Shown: piece after piece, positions 54,733 to 64,000 of the stretch
Layout of the letters: every line of letters begins with the position of its first letter
How positions within the stretch are numbered: position 1 is the first letter of the stretch
NCBI RefSeq assembly: GCF_016219575.1
Contig: NZ_JACRMG010000009.1
Location: 434,001-498,000 of the forward strand
Origin: Bradyrhizobium sp.
Lineage (GTDB): Bacteria > Pseudomonadota > Alphaproteobacteria > Rhizobiales > Xanthobacteraceae
DNA length: 64,000 nt
Direction of reading: 5' to 3'
Made by a program: the position numbers and the translations under genes
Notes under the pieces: model-generated
Told to the model about the DNA's origin: nothing
The model's database searches: none
What the model saw: the letters and a program-made list of their open reading frames with translations, nothing else

Positions 54733-54761
54733 AAAAAAGCCCCGGCGCGGCCGGGGCTTTT
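54733..54761. terminator. bidirectional intrinsic terminator
   Basis: AAAAAA, then GCCCCGGC-GCG-GCCGGGGC, then TTTT. The stem is perfect and is flanked by A on one side and T on the other, so it can end transcripts in both directions. It stands 27 bases downstream of the Gly/Tyr-rich gene on the minus strand. Confidence 0.85.
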
Positions 54762-54788
54762 CGCAAGGGGTCGGTCAGACCGATCGGG

Positions 54789-55034
54789 TCAGTAGCAGCG
54801 GTTCACCAGCCGCCACTGCGGTCCCCAGGGCGTGCCGACCAGCCGCCGCACATAGCAGCCGCCATAGGCGTAACCGCCGCGGTAATGGGCGGGGCCGCCA
54901 ATGACGATGCGCGGGCCGCCCCAACCGTGCCAGCCACCGTGCCGGCCGGCCCAGGCGGAGGCCGAGGTCGGAGCCAATGCGGCCGCACCCAGCGAGGCCG
55001 CAGCAAGGGCAACAAGCGAGAGTTTGCGTAACAT
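54789..55034 (-). CDS. small Gly/Tyr/Trp-rich secreted protein
   Basis: 81 residues from ATG 55034 with an AAGGAG site. The signal peptide MLRKLSLVALAAASLGAAAL...SASA is followed by a short mature part rich in Gly, His, Trp and Tyr (GRHGGWHGWGG, YRGGYAYGGCYVRR) with two Cys near the C-terminus. Small proteins of this kind are common in Bradyrhizobium and have no known function; cell-surface or metal binding is a guess. Confidence 0.75.
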   Translation of the reverse strand: MLRKLSLVALAAASLGAAALAPTSASAWAGRHGGWHGWGGPRIVIGGPAHYRGGYAYGGCYVRRLVGTPWGPQWRLVNRCY

Positions 55035-55301
55035 GGTCCACTCCTTGGAAAGCCGGCGCGGCAAGCGCCGTTGTCAAATTACCTTCCCGCGACAGCCGGT
55101 TCGGCAGGCCCGGGCGTCCGATTGGTCGAAAGCCTAACCGTGCCAGGCTGAACGCAACCGGCACGCTGGTGTCAGAGTGGGTTCATCAGGGTGAAATTGT
55201 CGTAATCCAGCCGGTTTTGGCCGCGTCACCGGGTCGCTTGCCGAAGCCGGGGGGCGCCGATATAAGCCCGACAAATCCCCGTGGCATCCCAAGGAAAAAG
55301 T

Positions 55302-55724
<423 letters not shown>

Positions 55725-55783
55725 TCGAACCGGCAAGCAGGCAATAGCCGCGCAGAACGGCGAAAGGTCGGAGGGAACAGACT

Positions 55784-56611
55784 GTGGATTGGCTGCTGCA
55801 GATTTTTAGTCCGGCGACGATCGCGAACTTCTTCACGCAGTTCTATGCCGAGATGCAGCAGCCCACCTTCTGGGTCGCTCTCGGCAAGATCATGTGGATC
55901 AACATCCTGCTGTCGGGCGACAATGCGCTCGTCATCGCGATGGCCTGTCGCGGGCTGGCGCCGCGTCAGCGGTTCTGGGGCATGTTCCTCGGCGCCGGTG
56001 TCGCCGTGCTGCTGCGTATCGTCTTCACCTTCATCGTCGTGACGTTGATGAGCCTGCCGTACCTCAAGCTGGTCGGTGGCTTGGCGCTGCTCTGGATCGC
56101 TGCCAAGCTGCTGGTGCCGGAACACGAGGACGAGGATGGAGGCGTGGATGCCGCCGCCCATCTGTGGGCGGCGGTGCGAATCGTCGCGATCGCCGACATC
56201 GTAATGAGCCTCGACAATGTGATCGCAGTTGCGGCTGCCGCCGGTGGCAGCGTGCCGCTGCTGGTGCTCGGCCTTGCGATCAGCATTCCCCTGATCGTGG
56301 CAGGTGCGGCGCTGATCATGGCGCTGCTGACGCGCCTGCCGATCCTGGTGTGGGCGGGCGCAGCGCTGCTCGGCTGGATCGCTGGCGACGTCATAGCAAC
56401 CGATCCGGCAATCGAGCCCAAACTCAGCGCACTGTTCTCAGGTCCGGTCGGAACCAAGCTGGATTCGATCCTGGCTGCGGTCAACATCGCTCACGGCCAC
56501 AGCGCGGAGTTCGTGCTGGCCGTGCTCGGCGTCATCGTCGTGCTGGTGATCGGCGGTGCCTGGCGCAAGCGCACGCTGGCGAAGATGGAGCATCCGGAAA
56601 CGGCGATCTGA
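55784..56611 (+). CDS. TerC family membrane protein (YjbE type)
   Basis: 275 residues from GTG 55784 (GGAGGGA site). Seven or so membrane segments with the two acidic family motifs: LLSGDNALVIAMA near residue 45 and IVMSLDNVIAVAAAA near residue 145. TerC-like proteins are implicated in metal ion export, chiefly manganese. There is no room for a manganese riboswitch in the 59-base gap to ndk. It ends one base before the converging ppx stop. Confidence 0.9.
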   Translation: MDWLLQIFSPATIANFFTQFYAEMQQPTFWVALGKIMWINILLSGDNALVIAMACRGLAPRQRFWGMFLGAGVAVLLRIVFTFIVVTLMSLPYLKLVGGLALLWIAAKLLVPEHEDEDGGVDAAAHLWAAVRIVAIADIVMSLDNVIAVAAAAGGSVPLLVLGLAISIPLIVAGAALIMALLTRLPILVWAGAALLGWIAGDVIATDPAIEPKLSALFSGPVGTKLDSILAAVNIAHGHSAEFVLAVLGVIVVLVIGGAWRKRTLAKMEHPETAI

Positions 56612-58114
56612 TTAGCGCCGCACGATCGATCCGGATCGGCCGACCAGGCGGGCGAGCTGCTTGAAGCGGCTGCCGACGCGGTCGGCGACGAGGTCCACCA
56701 TCTGGTGCTCGAACACCAGCATCAGCTTGCGGCCGCGGGTGCGGAAATGCGTGGCCGGGAGCACGCCGGGGCGGGCAGCCGAGATCAGGTGGGCGACGCG
56801 GAAGGCCGCGCCCAACAATCGCGCACGCTCGTCCATCGCCGGCGGCAGCAGGTCGCGGATGGTCTCCGGAGGCTCGTTCTGCACCGACAAGCCGGCATAG
56901 CGGTAGAACACGGCCAGCGCGACGAAGGCGCGGCCCTGATGGCTGATCGAACCGAAATTGCCGTTGGTGATCAGGCTCAGCGTCTCCTCGCCGCGGTGGT
57001 CGGGATGCACCCGCCATCCGACGTCGGAGAGCAGGCAGGCCGCATGACGCAGGCGGCGGTCCTCCACGGTCTCGCGCAGGTGGACGACCCGAACCAGGCG
57101 ATCGGTCCAGGCGATCAGCTCCTCGGCATGGCGCGCCGAGCGCGACAGCAACCGGTTGAGGTTCTGCGCGGCGCAGATCAGTCCGTCTTCGGCACGCTGG
57201 TCCCGCGACAACATCTCGTAGAACAGGCCCTCGCGCACGCCGAAGGTCGAGAACACGATGGTCTTCGGCCTGACGACGCGGATGACATATTCCAGCACCA
57301 GCGCGGCATAGGTGAGCAGCGGCCGCCGCGCGTCCGAGACGACCTCGATGTCGGCGAGCCGGTTGGCCGCGGCCAGGCGCCGCAGGCGCTGCGCAAAATC
57401 GAGCGCGTCGGGCGCGGGGATCGAATAGCCGTGCATCACCTTCAGCGGATAGCCGCTCTGCACGATGTGGATGCGCGCCAGCGCGCGCCAGGTGCCGCCG
57501 ACCGCGTAGAAGGTGCGGCCTCGGCCTTGCTTGAGCAGATCGACGCCGGAGATGGTGTCGCGCACGATGTTTTCTGCACGCTTCAGCGACCTGTGCGAGG
57601 AGTCCTGCAGGGCGAGGCTGCCGAGCGGCAACGTGACGCCGTTGCGGACGCGGTCGCGGCGCACGTCGATCAGTTCGAGCGAGCCGCCGCCGAGATCGCC
57701 GACGATGCCGTCGGGATCATGGATGCCGGAGATCACGCCGAGCGCGGAGAGTTTTGCCTCGCGCGGCCCCGAGAGGATGTCGATCGGCACGCCGCAGATG
57801 CGTTCGGCCTTGGCAATGAATTCCGGACCGTTGGTGGCGTCACGGCAGGCCGCGGTCGCAATGACATAGACGCGGCCGACCTTCTGGATCCGGCAGAGCG
57901 CACGGAAGCGCCGCAGCGACGTCAGCGCCCTGGCCACCGCATCGGGCGCGAGCAGGCCGGTGCTCTGCACCTCGCGCCCGAGACCGCATAATGCCTTCTC
58001 GTTGAAGACCGGGATGAGGCTGCGGCTCAGGTTCTCATAGACGACGAGGCGAACCGAGTTCGAACCGATGTCGATGACCGCGACGCTGGATTCGCGTTTG
58101 CGCGGCCGCTTCAC
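56612..58114 (-). CDS. ppx: exopolyphosphatase (Ppx/GppA family)
   Basis: 500 residues. The phosphatase domain starts VAVIDIGSNSVRLVVYE, an ASKHA-type nucleotide/phosphate loop, with VGDLGGGSLEL further on. An HD-type C-terminal domain is visible (HAACLLSDVGWRVHPDHRG). It cuts terminal phosphates from polyphosphate or pppGpp. It directly follows ppk, 12 bases away, so the synthetic and degrading enzymes are cotranscribed. Confidence 0.95.
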   Translation of the reverse strand: MKRPRKRESSVAVIDIGSNSVRLVVYENLSRSLIPVFNEKALCGLGREVQSTGLLAPDAVARALTSLRRFRALCRIQKVGRVYVIATAACRDATNGPEFIAKAERICGVPIDILSGPREAKLSALGVISGIHDPDGIVGDLGGGSLELIDVRRDRVRNGVTLPLGSLALQDSSHRSLKRAENIVRDTISGVDLLKQGRGRTFYAVGGTWRALARIHIVQSGYPLKVMHGYSIPAPDALDFAQRLRRLAAANRLADIEVVSDARRPLLTYAALVLEYVIRVVRPKTIVFSTFGVREGLFYEMLSRDQRAEDGLICAAQNLNRLLSRSARHAEELIAWTDRLVRVVHLRETVEDRRLRHAACLLSDVGWRVHPDHRGEETLSLITNGNFGSISHQGRAFVALAVFYRYAGLSVQNEPPETIRDLLPPAMDERARLLGAAFRVAHLISAARPGVLPATHFRTRGRKLMLVFEHQMVDLVADRVGSRFKQLARLVGRSGSIVRR

Positions 58115-58126
58115 TGCCGAAGCTCC

Positions 58127-60325
58127 TTACGTCGTTTGCTGACGCTCGTTGCGGCGGGTGAGCCGGCGCGGCGAAGATTCCTTGAGCGACTTTCCACGGC
58201 CGGACAGACTCGGATTCGTCATGAAATAGTTGTGCAGGTTGAAAGGCTCTTCGCCTTTCGCGGCCTTCATACGCGTTGACGATCCATCCGGCAACAATTG
58301 CCAGCTCTGCTCGGTATCCTTCAGGTTCGCGACCATGATCTGTTCGAGAACCTGCTGATGCACCGTGGGATTTTGCAGCGGGCACAGCACCTCGACGCGG
58401 CGGTCGAGGTTGCGCGGCATCATGTCGGCCGACGAGATATACACAGCCGCCTTGGCGCCCGGCAGGCCCTGACCCATACCAAAGCAGTAGATGCGGCCGT
58501 GCTCGAGGAAGCGGCCGATCACCGATTTGACGCGGATATTCTCCGACAACCCGGGAAGGCCCGGCCGCAGGCAGCAGATGCCACGCACGACCAGTTCGAC
58601 CGTCACGCCCGCCTGGGAAGCCTGGTACAGCGCGTCGATGATGTCGGGGTCGACCAGCGAGTTCATCTTCATCCAGATCGCCGCCGGCCGGCCGTGTTTG
58701 GCGTGGTTGATCTCGCCGTGGATGTGCTCGAGCATGCGCTTGCGCAGGGTCAGCGGCGAGACCGCCATCTTCTCGAGTTCGCTCGGTTCGGCATAGCCGG
58801 TGATGTAGTTGAACACCCGCGCGGCGTCGCGCCCGATCGCGGGGTCCGAGGTGAAGTAGGAGAGGTCCGTGTAGATGCGCGCGGTGACCGGGTGATAGTT
58901 GCCGGTGCCGGTGTGCACATAGGTCGTGAGGTTGCCGCCCTCGCGGCGCACGACCATCGACAGCTTGGCGTGGGTCTTCAGCTCGATGAATCCGTAGACG
59001 ACCTGCACGCCGGCGCGCTCGAGGTCGCGCGCCCAGCGGATATTGGCTTCCTCGTCGAACCGCGCCTTCAACTCGATCAGGGCGGTGACGGATTTGCCGG
59101 CCTCGGCGGCCTCTGCCAGCGCGCGGACGATGGGAGAATTGTTGGAGGTGCGGTACAGCGTCTGCTTGATCGCCACCACGTCGGGATCGCGCGTAGCCTG
59201 CTGCAGGAACTGCACCACCACGTCGAAGGATTCGTAGGGGTGGTGGACGATCAGGTCCTTCTGCCGGATCGCGGCAAAGATGTCGCCGCCATGGTCGCGC
59301 ACGCGCTCGGGGTGGCGCGGCACATAGGGCGGGAATTCGAGGTCGGGCCGGTCGAGCCGCGTTAGTTGCGACAGCTCGTTCATCGCCAGCACGCCGTCGA
59401 CCAGGAATATCTCGTCGTCGGCGGCCGACAATGCCTGCTGCACGAAGGCACGCAGCTCCTCCGGCATCTTGGCGTCGATCTCCAGCCGGATCACCGATCC
59501 GCGGCGGCGCCGCTTCAGCGCGGTCTCGAAGGTGCGGACGAGGTCTTCGGCCTCTTCCTCGATTTCGATTTCGGAGTCCCTGATGATGCGGAATGCGCCC
59601 TGGCCGTTCACGGTGTAGCCGGGGAACAGCCGTCCGATGAACAGCGAGGTGGCCTGCTCGAGCGTAATCAGCCGCGTCACGCCGTCCTTGGTCGAGGGCA
59701 TGCGAATGAACCGGTCGATTTTGCCGGGCATGCGGATCAGTGCGTTCATCGGCTTGCCGTCGGCGATTCGCACCAATTGCAGCGCGATGGTGAAGCCGAG
59801 GCTCGGGATGAAGGGAAAGGGATGCGCCGGGTCGATTGCGAGCGGCGTCAGCAGCGGAAAGATGTTGTGGAGGAAGTGATCCTCGATCCAGCTTCGCTCC
59901 GTCTTGGTGACGTCGCGGCCGTCGACCAGCACGATGCCGACTTCGGCGAGCGTGTGGTGCAACTGCCCCCAGATCGTCTGCTGGTCCCGGGCGAGCTGCG
60001 AGACCGTCTCGTTGACGAGGTGGAGCTGCTCCAGGGGGGTGCGGCCGTCGGGGCTGCGCTCGGTGATGCCTTCGCGGACCTGCGCCTTGATGCCGGCGAC
60101 ACGGACCATGAAGAACTCATCAAGGTTATTGGCGGAAATCGACAGGAACCGGACCCGCTCCAGCGCAGGATGACCCTGATTGACCGCTTCCTCCAGCACC
60201 CGGCGATTGAAATGCAGCCAGGAAAGCTCCCGGTTGATGAACCGTTCCGGGCTCGAGGCGATCGATGGCGGGGCCTGAACTTCGGCCTCTTTCTCTTTAG
60301 TTATAATGGCTTGTGCGGAATCCAT
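58127..60325 (-). CDS. ppk: polyphosphate kinase 1
   Basis: 732 residues. The N-terminus [20 protein letters not shown] is the family hallmark. The phosphorylated His lies in the [17 protein letters not shown] block (first His of VHTGTGNYH), and the second PLD-like site follows ([15 protein letters not shown]). It makes polyphosphate from ATP at the membrane. A 135-base gap upstream holds its promoter. Confidence 0.97.
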   Translation of the reverse strand: MDSAQAIITKEKEAEVQAPPSIASSPERFINRELSWLHFNRRVLEEAVNQGHPALERVRFLSISANNLDEFFMVRVAGIKAQVREGITERSPDGRTPLEQLHLVNETVSQLARDQQTIWGQLHHTLAEVGIVLVDGRDVTKTERSWIEDHFLHNIFPLLTPLAIDPAHPFPFIPSLGFTIALQLVRIADGKPMNALIRMPGKIDRFIRMPSTKDGVTRLITLEQATSLFIGRLFPGYTVNGQGAFRIIRDSEIEIEEEAEDLVRTFETALKRRRRGSVIRLEIDAKMPEELRAFVQQALSAADDEIFLVDGVLAMNELSQLTRLDRPDLEFPPYVPRHPERVRDHGGDIFAAIRQKDLIVHHPYESFDVVVQFLQQATRDPDVVAIKQTLYRTSNNSPIVRALAEAAEAGKSVTALIELKARFDEEANIRWARDLERAGVQVVYGFIELKTHAKLSMVVRREGGNLTTYVHTGTGNYHPVTARIYTDLSYFTSDPAIGRDAARVFNYITGYAEPSELEKMAVSPLTLRKRMLEHIHGEINHAKHGRPAAIWMKMNSLVDPDIIDALYQASQAGVTVELVVRGICCLRPGLPGLSENIRVKSVIGRFLEHGRIYCFGMGQGLPGAKAAVYISSADMMPRNLDRRVEVLCPLQNPTVHQQVLEQIMVANLKDTEQSWQLLPDGSSTRMKAAKGEEPFNLHNYFMTNPSLSGRGKSLKESSPRRLTRRNERQQTT

Positions 60326-60460
60326 CAGGTTCCATCCGAGCGACGGCTAGGTGCGCCGCAATATAAGAAAAACGTTCCAGACCATGTGATATTGCGATGA
60401 CGTTTCAATGACATTGACGTTCCGCGCGGCGTCGCCGTCAAGATGGGGTTTGCCCGATCT

Positions 60461-61138
60461 TCAGGCGTTGCGCAGCAGCTCCGCGGCCAGCGCCCGGGTC
60501 ACGGGGCGGCCGAGCCGCAGCGCCTCGGTATCCAGTAACTCCACCGTCAGACGCGCCGCGGCGTAGGAGCGCTCGATACGGCCTACGAGATAGCTGACCA
60601 GGCTTTCGTCGACGGCCATTTGCCGGTCGGCGCAGAATTTGACGATCAACGCGCGGAACAGGAGATCGTCGGGCGGCGCCACCGACACCACGGGTACCGC
60701 GCGCAGTCGCGAGCGCAGGTCGCGCAGTTCGATGTCGAGCGCCGGCGGCGGCACGCGCGCGGTCATGAGGACGAAGGCCGCGTCCTCCCGCGCCAGGTTC
60801 ATCAGGTGAAAGATGGCGCGTTCGTCGAAACTGCCCGCCTTCAGGTCCTCGACCACGAGCGCACCGGTCGCGAGCGCATTCGGCACCGACGCTGCGGCGA
60901 GCGCATGCGCCGAGATGACCCGCGCGCCGGATCGTTCGGCCCAGATCGAGGCGAGGTGGCTCTTGCCGGAGCCGTCCTCGCCCGCCAGCCACATGATGCG
61001 GTTGGGCCAGTCCGGCCATTGCTCGATCAGCGCGAGTGCGGCCGCATTGGCCGGCCCTTCGAGAAAATTGTCGCGCGTCAGGCTTTCCGCATGCGGCAGC
61101 GCAAATGCAAGCTGTCGGGGTTGAACGCTACCTGCCAC
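60461..61138 (-). CDS. hdaA: DnaA-related regulator HdaA
   Basis: 225 residues from GTG 61138, which has GGAG 8 bases upstream; a TTG 30 bases earlier is less likely. It is a short AAA+ protein: RQLAFALPHAESLTRDNFL, a Walker A GEDGSGKSHLAS, and the DnaA-type IERSYAAARLTVELLD, with no C-terminal DNA-binding domain. HdaA stimulates ATP hydrolysis by DnaA and so limits initiation; the clamp-binding motif would be QLAF near the N-terminus. It lies 42 bases downstream of the phosphatidyltransferase gene. Confidence 0.88.
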   Translation of the reverse strand: MAGSVQPRQLAFALPHAESLTRDNFLEGPANAAALALIEQWPDWPNRIMWLAGEDGSGKSHLASIWAERSGARVISAHALAAASVPNALATGALVVEDLKAGSFDERAIFHLMNLAREDAAFVLMTARVPPPALDIELRDLRSRLRAVPVVSVAPPDDLLFRALIVKFCADRQMAVDESLVSYLVGRIERSYAAARLTVELLDTEALRLGRPVTRALAAELLRNA

Positions 61139-61180
61139 GCCGTCACTCCATGCCGGAAAAACCGGCAATGCCTAGCTAGC

Positions 61181-61726
61181 CTACCTTGGGGCTTCGATCG
61201 TGCTCATGTGCCGCACCCAGCCCACGAGATAGAGCGAGACGGAAACCAAAGTAAAGACCGTGACAAAACCCATCAGGATGAGGTCATAGGGCGCGCTCGG
61301 ACGATCGAATGCGAGCGACCCCAGCACCAGCGCTGCAAATGCCACCTGCGCCACCGTGTTCAGCTTCGACACCATCGACGGCTTCATCGGCACGGGTTTG
61401 TCGAACAGCCAGGATACGATCACGGCTGCCACGATCATGATGTCGCGGGACACCACGAGGATGACGATCCAGCGCGGCACCGCACCCCAGATGCCGAGCG
61501 CGACATAGATCGAGACCAGCAGCGCCTTGTCGGCGAGCGGATCGAGCAGGGCGCCGAGTTCGCTCGCCATGTTGAAGCGCTTGGCCAGAAAGCCGTCGAC
61601 GGCATCGCTGACGCCGGCAACGACGAAGACCGCGAAGGCGATCGCCATCTGGTTCGAGGCGATGGCCCAGACGATGACCGGCACCAGGATGATGCGGCCC
61701 AGGGTGATGATGTTCGGAATATTCAA
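61181..61726 (-). CDS. CDP-alcohol phosphatidyltransferase
   Basis: 181 residues, several membrane segments. The CDP-alcohol motif is DAVDGFLAKRFNMASELGALLDPLAD in outline: Asp-x2-Asp-Gly, then Gly-x3-Asp-x3-Asp, with AK where AR is usual. It transfers a phosphatidyl group to an alcohol; PgsA (phosphatidylglycerophosphate synthase) is the likeliest of the options, but I leave the symbol open. Its start is divergent from purM. Confidence 0.88.
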   Translation of the reverse strand: MNIPNIITLGRIILVPVIVWAIASNQMAIAFAVFVVAGVSDAVDGFLAKRFNMASELGALLDPLADKALLVSIYVALGIWGAVPRWIVILVVSRDIMIVAAVIVSWLFDKPVPMKPSMVSKLNTVAQVAFAALVLGSLAFDRPSAPYDLILMGFVTVFTLVSVSLYLVGWVRHMSTIEAPR

Positions 61727-61871
61727 CGCGGAGCTTCCCGGCTACCGGCCGGTTTCGGTCCCGGGCGGGGCCAACCGGCTGTTATCTACATAGTATAGCG
61801 GCGGGCCGCTTGCGAGCCATTGCACCGGGGCGGAATCCGACGTAACCAGCCGCCAACACACGGAAAATAGC

Positions 61872-62945
61872 ATGGCGGACCGCAAGAACGGGCTGACTTA
61901 CGCGGATTCGGGCGTCGATATCGATGCCGGCAACCGGCTGGTCGATCTCATCAAGCCCATGGTCCGCGCCACCGCCCGGGCCGGCGCCGACGCCGAGATC
62001 GGGGGGTTCGGCGGGCTGTTCGACCTCAAGGCGGCGGGCTTCAGGGATCCGGTCCTGGTGGCCGCCACCGACGGCGTCGGGACCAAGGTCAAGATCGCGA
62101 TTGATACCGCCCTGCATGGCGGAATCGGCATCGATCTGGTCGCCATGTCGGTCAACGATCTCGTCGTACAGGGCGCCGAGCCCCTGTTCTTCCTCGACTA
62201 CTTTGCCTGCGGCAAACTCGATCCCGAGGCGACTGCGGCGATCGTCGCCGGCGTTGCGGAAGGCTGCCGGGAAAGCGGCTGCGCGCTGATCGGCGGCGAG
62301 ACCGCGGAAATGCCCGGCCTGTACAAGGACGGCGATTACGATCTTGCGGGCTTTGCGGTCGGCGCGGCCGAACGCGGCACGCTGCTGCCGCGAGGCGATA
62401 TCGCGGCCGGCGATGCGGTGATCGGGCTCGCTTCTTCCGGCGTCCATTCCAACGGCTTTTCGCTGGTGCGCAAGATCGTCGAGAATTCGCGGATTGCCTG
62501 GGACGCACCGGCGCCGTTCTCGCCGGTCATGACGCTCGGCGGCGCGCTGCTGACGCCGACCAAACTCTACGTCAAGTCCTGCCTGCGCGCGATCCGCGAG
62601 ACCGGCGCGGTGAAGGGCCTGGCCCATATCACCGGCGGCGGCTTCACCGACAACATCCCGCGCGTGCTGCCGAAGCATCTCGGGGTACGCATCGACCTGG
62701 CGCGGCTGCCGGTGCTGCCGGTGTTCAAATGGCTGGCGGCGCAGGGCGGCATCGCCGAGCTCGAACTGCTGCGCACCTTCAACTGCGGCATCGGCATGAT
62801 CGCCATCGTCAAGCCCGACGCCGTCGAAGAGGTCACCCGGGTTTTCACCGAGAGCGGCGAGACCGTCGCCTTGCTCGGCGAGGTGATCGAGGCCAAAGGC
62901 GAGCATCGCGTGGTCTATAACGGTCACCTCGATCTGGCGCTCTGA
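61872..62945 (+). CDS. purM: phosphoribosylformylglycinamidine cyclo-ligase
   Basis: 357 residues. Start [20 protein letters not shown], then [14 protein letters not shown] with the ATP/Asp site, and [13 protein letters not shown]. PurM closes the imidazole ring to give AIR. Its stop overlaps the purN start by one base (TGATG), so the two purine genes are coupled. Confidence 0.98.
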   Translation: MADRKNGLTYADSGVDIDAGNRLVDLIKPMVRATARAGADAEIGGFGGLFDLKAAGFRDPVLVAATDGVGTKVKIAIDTALHGGIGIDLVAMSVNDLVVQGAEPLFFLDYFACGKLDPEATAAIVAGVAEGCRESGCALIGGETAEMPGLYKDGDYDLAGFAVGAAERGTLLPRGDIAAGDAVIGLASSGVHSNGFSLVRKIVENSRIAWDAPAPFSPVMTLGGALLTPTKLYVKSCLRAIRETGAVKGLAHITGGGFTDNIPRVLPKHLGVRIDLARLPVLPVFKWLAAQGGIAELELLRTFNCGIGMIAIVKPDAVEEVTRVFTESGETVALLGEVIEAKGEHRVVYNGHLDLAL

Positions 62946-63598
62946 TGAAACGCCGCGTCGCCATCCTGATTTCGGGGCGCGGATCCAACATGGCCGCGCT
63001 GATCGAGGCCGCGAAGGCCGGCGACTTCCCGGCTGAAATTGCCGTGGTGATCTCCAACCGCGCGGATGCCGCCGGCCTCGACCGGGCGAGAGCGAACGGC
63101 GTTGCGACTGAAATCGTCGAGAGCAAGCCGTTCGGCAAGGACCGCGCCGCGTTCGAGAAGGTGCTCGAGGAAAGCCTCGCCCGGCACCGTGCCGAGCTGA
63201 TTTGTCTGGGCGGCTTCATGCGGCTCTTCACGGCCGAATTCGTGCAGCGCTGGCACGGGCGGATGCTCAACATCCATCCATCGCTGCTGCCGTCGTTCCC
63301 CGGGCTCGATCCGCACGGCCAGGCGCTGAAGGCGGGCGTGAAGATTTCGGGTGCGACCGTGCACTTCGTCATTCCCGAGACCGACGCCGGTCCCATCGTG
63401 ATGCAGGGCGCAGTTCCCGTGCACGATGACGATACGGCCGAGGCGCTGTCGCAGCGGATCCTCTCCGTGGAGCACCGCATCTATCCCGAAGCGTTGCGAT
63501 TGCTGGCGAGCGGCCGGCTCCGCCTGGAAGGCGACCTCTGCAAGATCGCGGGCGGCGCAGGAAGCGGTGAGCCCCTGATCTCGCCGTTGGCGAGATAA
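62945..63598 (+). CDS. purN: phosphoribosylglycinamide formyltransferase
   Basis: 217 residues. The formyl-transfer fold starts VAILISGRGSNMAALIEA; catalytic Asn-His-Asp are in MLNIHPSLLPSF and ETDAGPIV. It transfers a formyl group from formyl-tetrahydrofolate to GAR. Coupled to purM. Confidence 0.98.
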   Translation: MKRRVAILISGRGSNMAALIEAAKAGDFPAEIAVVISNRADAAGLDRARANGVATEIVESKPFGKDRAAFEKVLEESLARHRAELICLGGFMRLFTAEFVQRWHGRMLNIHPSLLPSFPGLDPHGQALKAGVKISGATVHFVIPETDAGPIVMQGAVPVHDDDTAEALSQRILSVEHRIYPEALRLLASGRLRLEGDLCKIAGGAGSGEPLISPLAR

Positions 63599-63611
63599 AG
63601 CCAAAAAGGAA

Positions 63612-63635
63612 ATCCCCCGGCAACGCCGGGGGGAT
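63612..63635. terminator. terminator between purN and the cold shock gene
   Basis: ATCCCCCGGC and GCCGGGGGGAT are near-perfect arms around AAC. On the minus strand the hairpin is followed by TTTCCTTTTTGG, a good T-rich end for the cold shock gene. On the plus strand it lies 13 bases after purN. Confidence 0.7.
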
Positions 63636-63665
63636 CATCATGAACCTGTGCGGATCGTGATAGTC

Positions 63666-63875
63666 TTAGGTGACCTTGAGATTTTCCGCGGACTGTTTGC
63701 CGCGATTTTCGACAAGGTCGTATTCAACCGTCTGGTTTTCATTGAGGGTCGAGAGTCCGGCACGCTCCACGGCAGAGATGTGGACGAACACGTCCCTGTC
63801 GCCGCCCTGGGGCTTGATGAACCCGTATCCCTTGGTCGGGTTGAACCATTTAACGGTGCCTTTGTAGCTCGGCAT
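63666..63875 (-). CDS. cspA: cold shock protein
   Basis: 69 residues, one cold shock domain: MPSYKGTVKWFNPTKGYGFI with RNP1 KGYGFI, RNP2 VFVHI, then the usual ENQTVEYDLVENRGKQSAENL. It binds single-stranded RNA and DNA. GGAGA precedes the start. About 125 bases of leader remain in the window; cold shock leaders are often regulatory but I cannot show that here. Confidence 0.97.
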   Translation of the reverse strand: MPSYKGTVKWFNPTKGYGFIKPQGGDRDVFVHISAVERAGLSTLNENQTVEYDLVENRGKQSAENLKVT

Positions 63876-64000
63876 CGCTAGTCTCCTGGTCTGGACGAAA
63901 AAAAGACGCGGTCACGTCTCCCAACGTGCCACGCCACAAGCGGCTTCCGGGTGTCTTCTTGTATTTCCAAGTCGCGAAAACGCACAGTCAAACGGCCTAG

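Noticed and set aside
55725..55783. Manganese riboswitch (yybP-ykoY) before the TerC-like gene
   Set aside because: The gap is only 59 bases, too short for the known element, and the expected structure is not visible.

Overview
The window is a GC-rich stretch of an alphaproteobacterial chromosome. It most resembles Bradyrhizobium or a close relative, judged from gene order, protein wording and the palindromic intergenic repeats; I could not run a search. It is almost entirely core genome. I see no rRNA, tRNA, CRISPR array, prophage, transposase or integrase.

Layout. 1-8.5 kb: the 3' end of an acyl-CoA synthetase gene, an exported unknown, a YfgM-like protein + small lipoprotein + Der + MFS efflux run, an amino-acid-type ABC binding protein and an SDR oxidoreductase. 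8.5-14 kb (minus strand): purF, cvpA, radA and a membrane adenylate cyclase. 14-20.5 kb: a DUF2254 membrane protein, a small orphan, a kup potassium transporter gene broken by a one-base deletion, an SPFH/prohibitin-like protein, a TSUP permease and a GFA enzyme. 20.5-24.2 kb (minus): dnaB-alr-xthA. 24.2-27.2 kb: a sparse region with a tiny membrane protein, a cytochrome-c-like protein, then a TetR regulator with a thioesterase. 27.2-29.7 kb (minus): rpsF-rpsR-DUF2232-rplI. 30-32.3 kb: TetR + fatty acid desaturase, then a YkgJ-type Cys-cluster protein. 32.8-39.6 kb: fabD-fabG-acpP-fabF-mltG-yicC-gmk. 39.6-49.4 kb (minus): an exported unknown, an alcohol dehydrogenase, and the envelope run lptF-lptG-lptD-surA-like-pdxA-rsmA. 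49.7-52.4 kb: pepA-holC and a lipoprotein. 52.4-64 kb: an ABC-F ATPase, small proteins, ndk, a TerC-like protein, ppx and ppk (minus), hdaA and a CDP-alcohol phosphatidyltransferase (minus), purM-purN and a cold shock gene.

Functional themes. Fatty acid synthesis and desaturation, lipopolysaccharide export and outer-membrane biogenesis, purine synthesis (purF, purM, purN), polyphosphate turnover (ppk/ppx), and replication (dnaB, holC, hdaA, radA). Many neighbouring genes share ATGA or GTGA stop-start overlaps, which implies translational coupling.

Most notable: the frameshifted kup; a 48-bp relic of an SPFH gene 3' end lying 4 kb from the intact gene, with the DUF2254/kup block between them; a 43-bp duplication of the probable fabD promoter bracketing the ykgJ-like gene; a low-complexity lipoprotein where bamB often sits between the yfgM-like gene and der; two TetR genes with clear palindromes inside their own promoters; and several families of palindromic repeats. 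I found no convincing wholly new defence or biosynthetic system.
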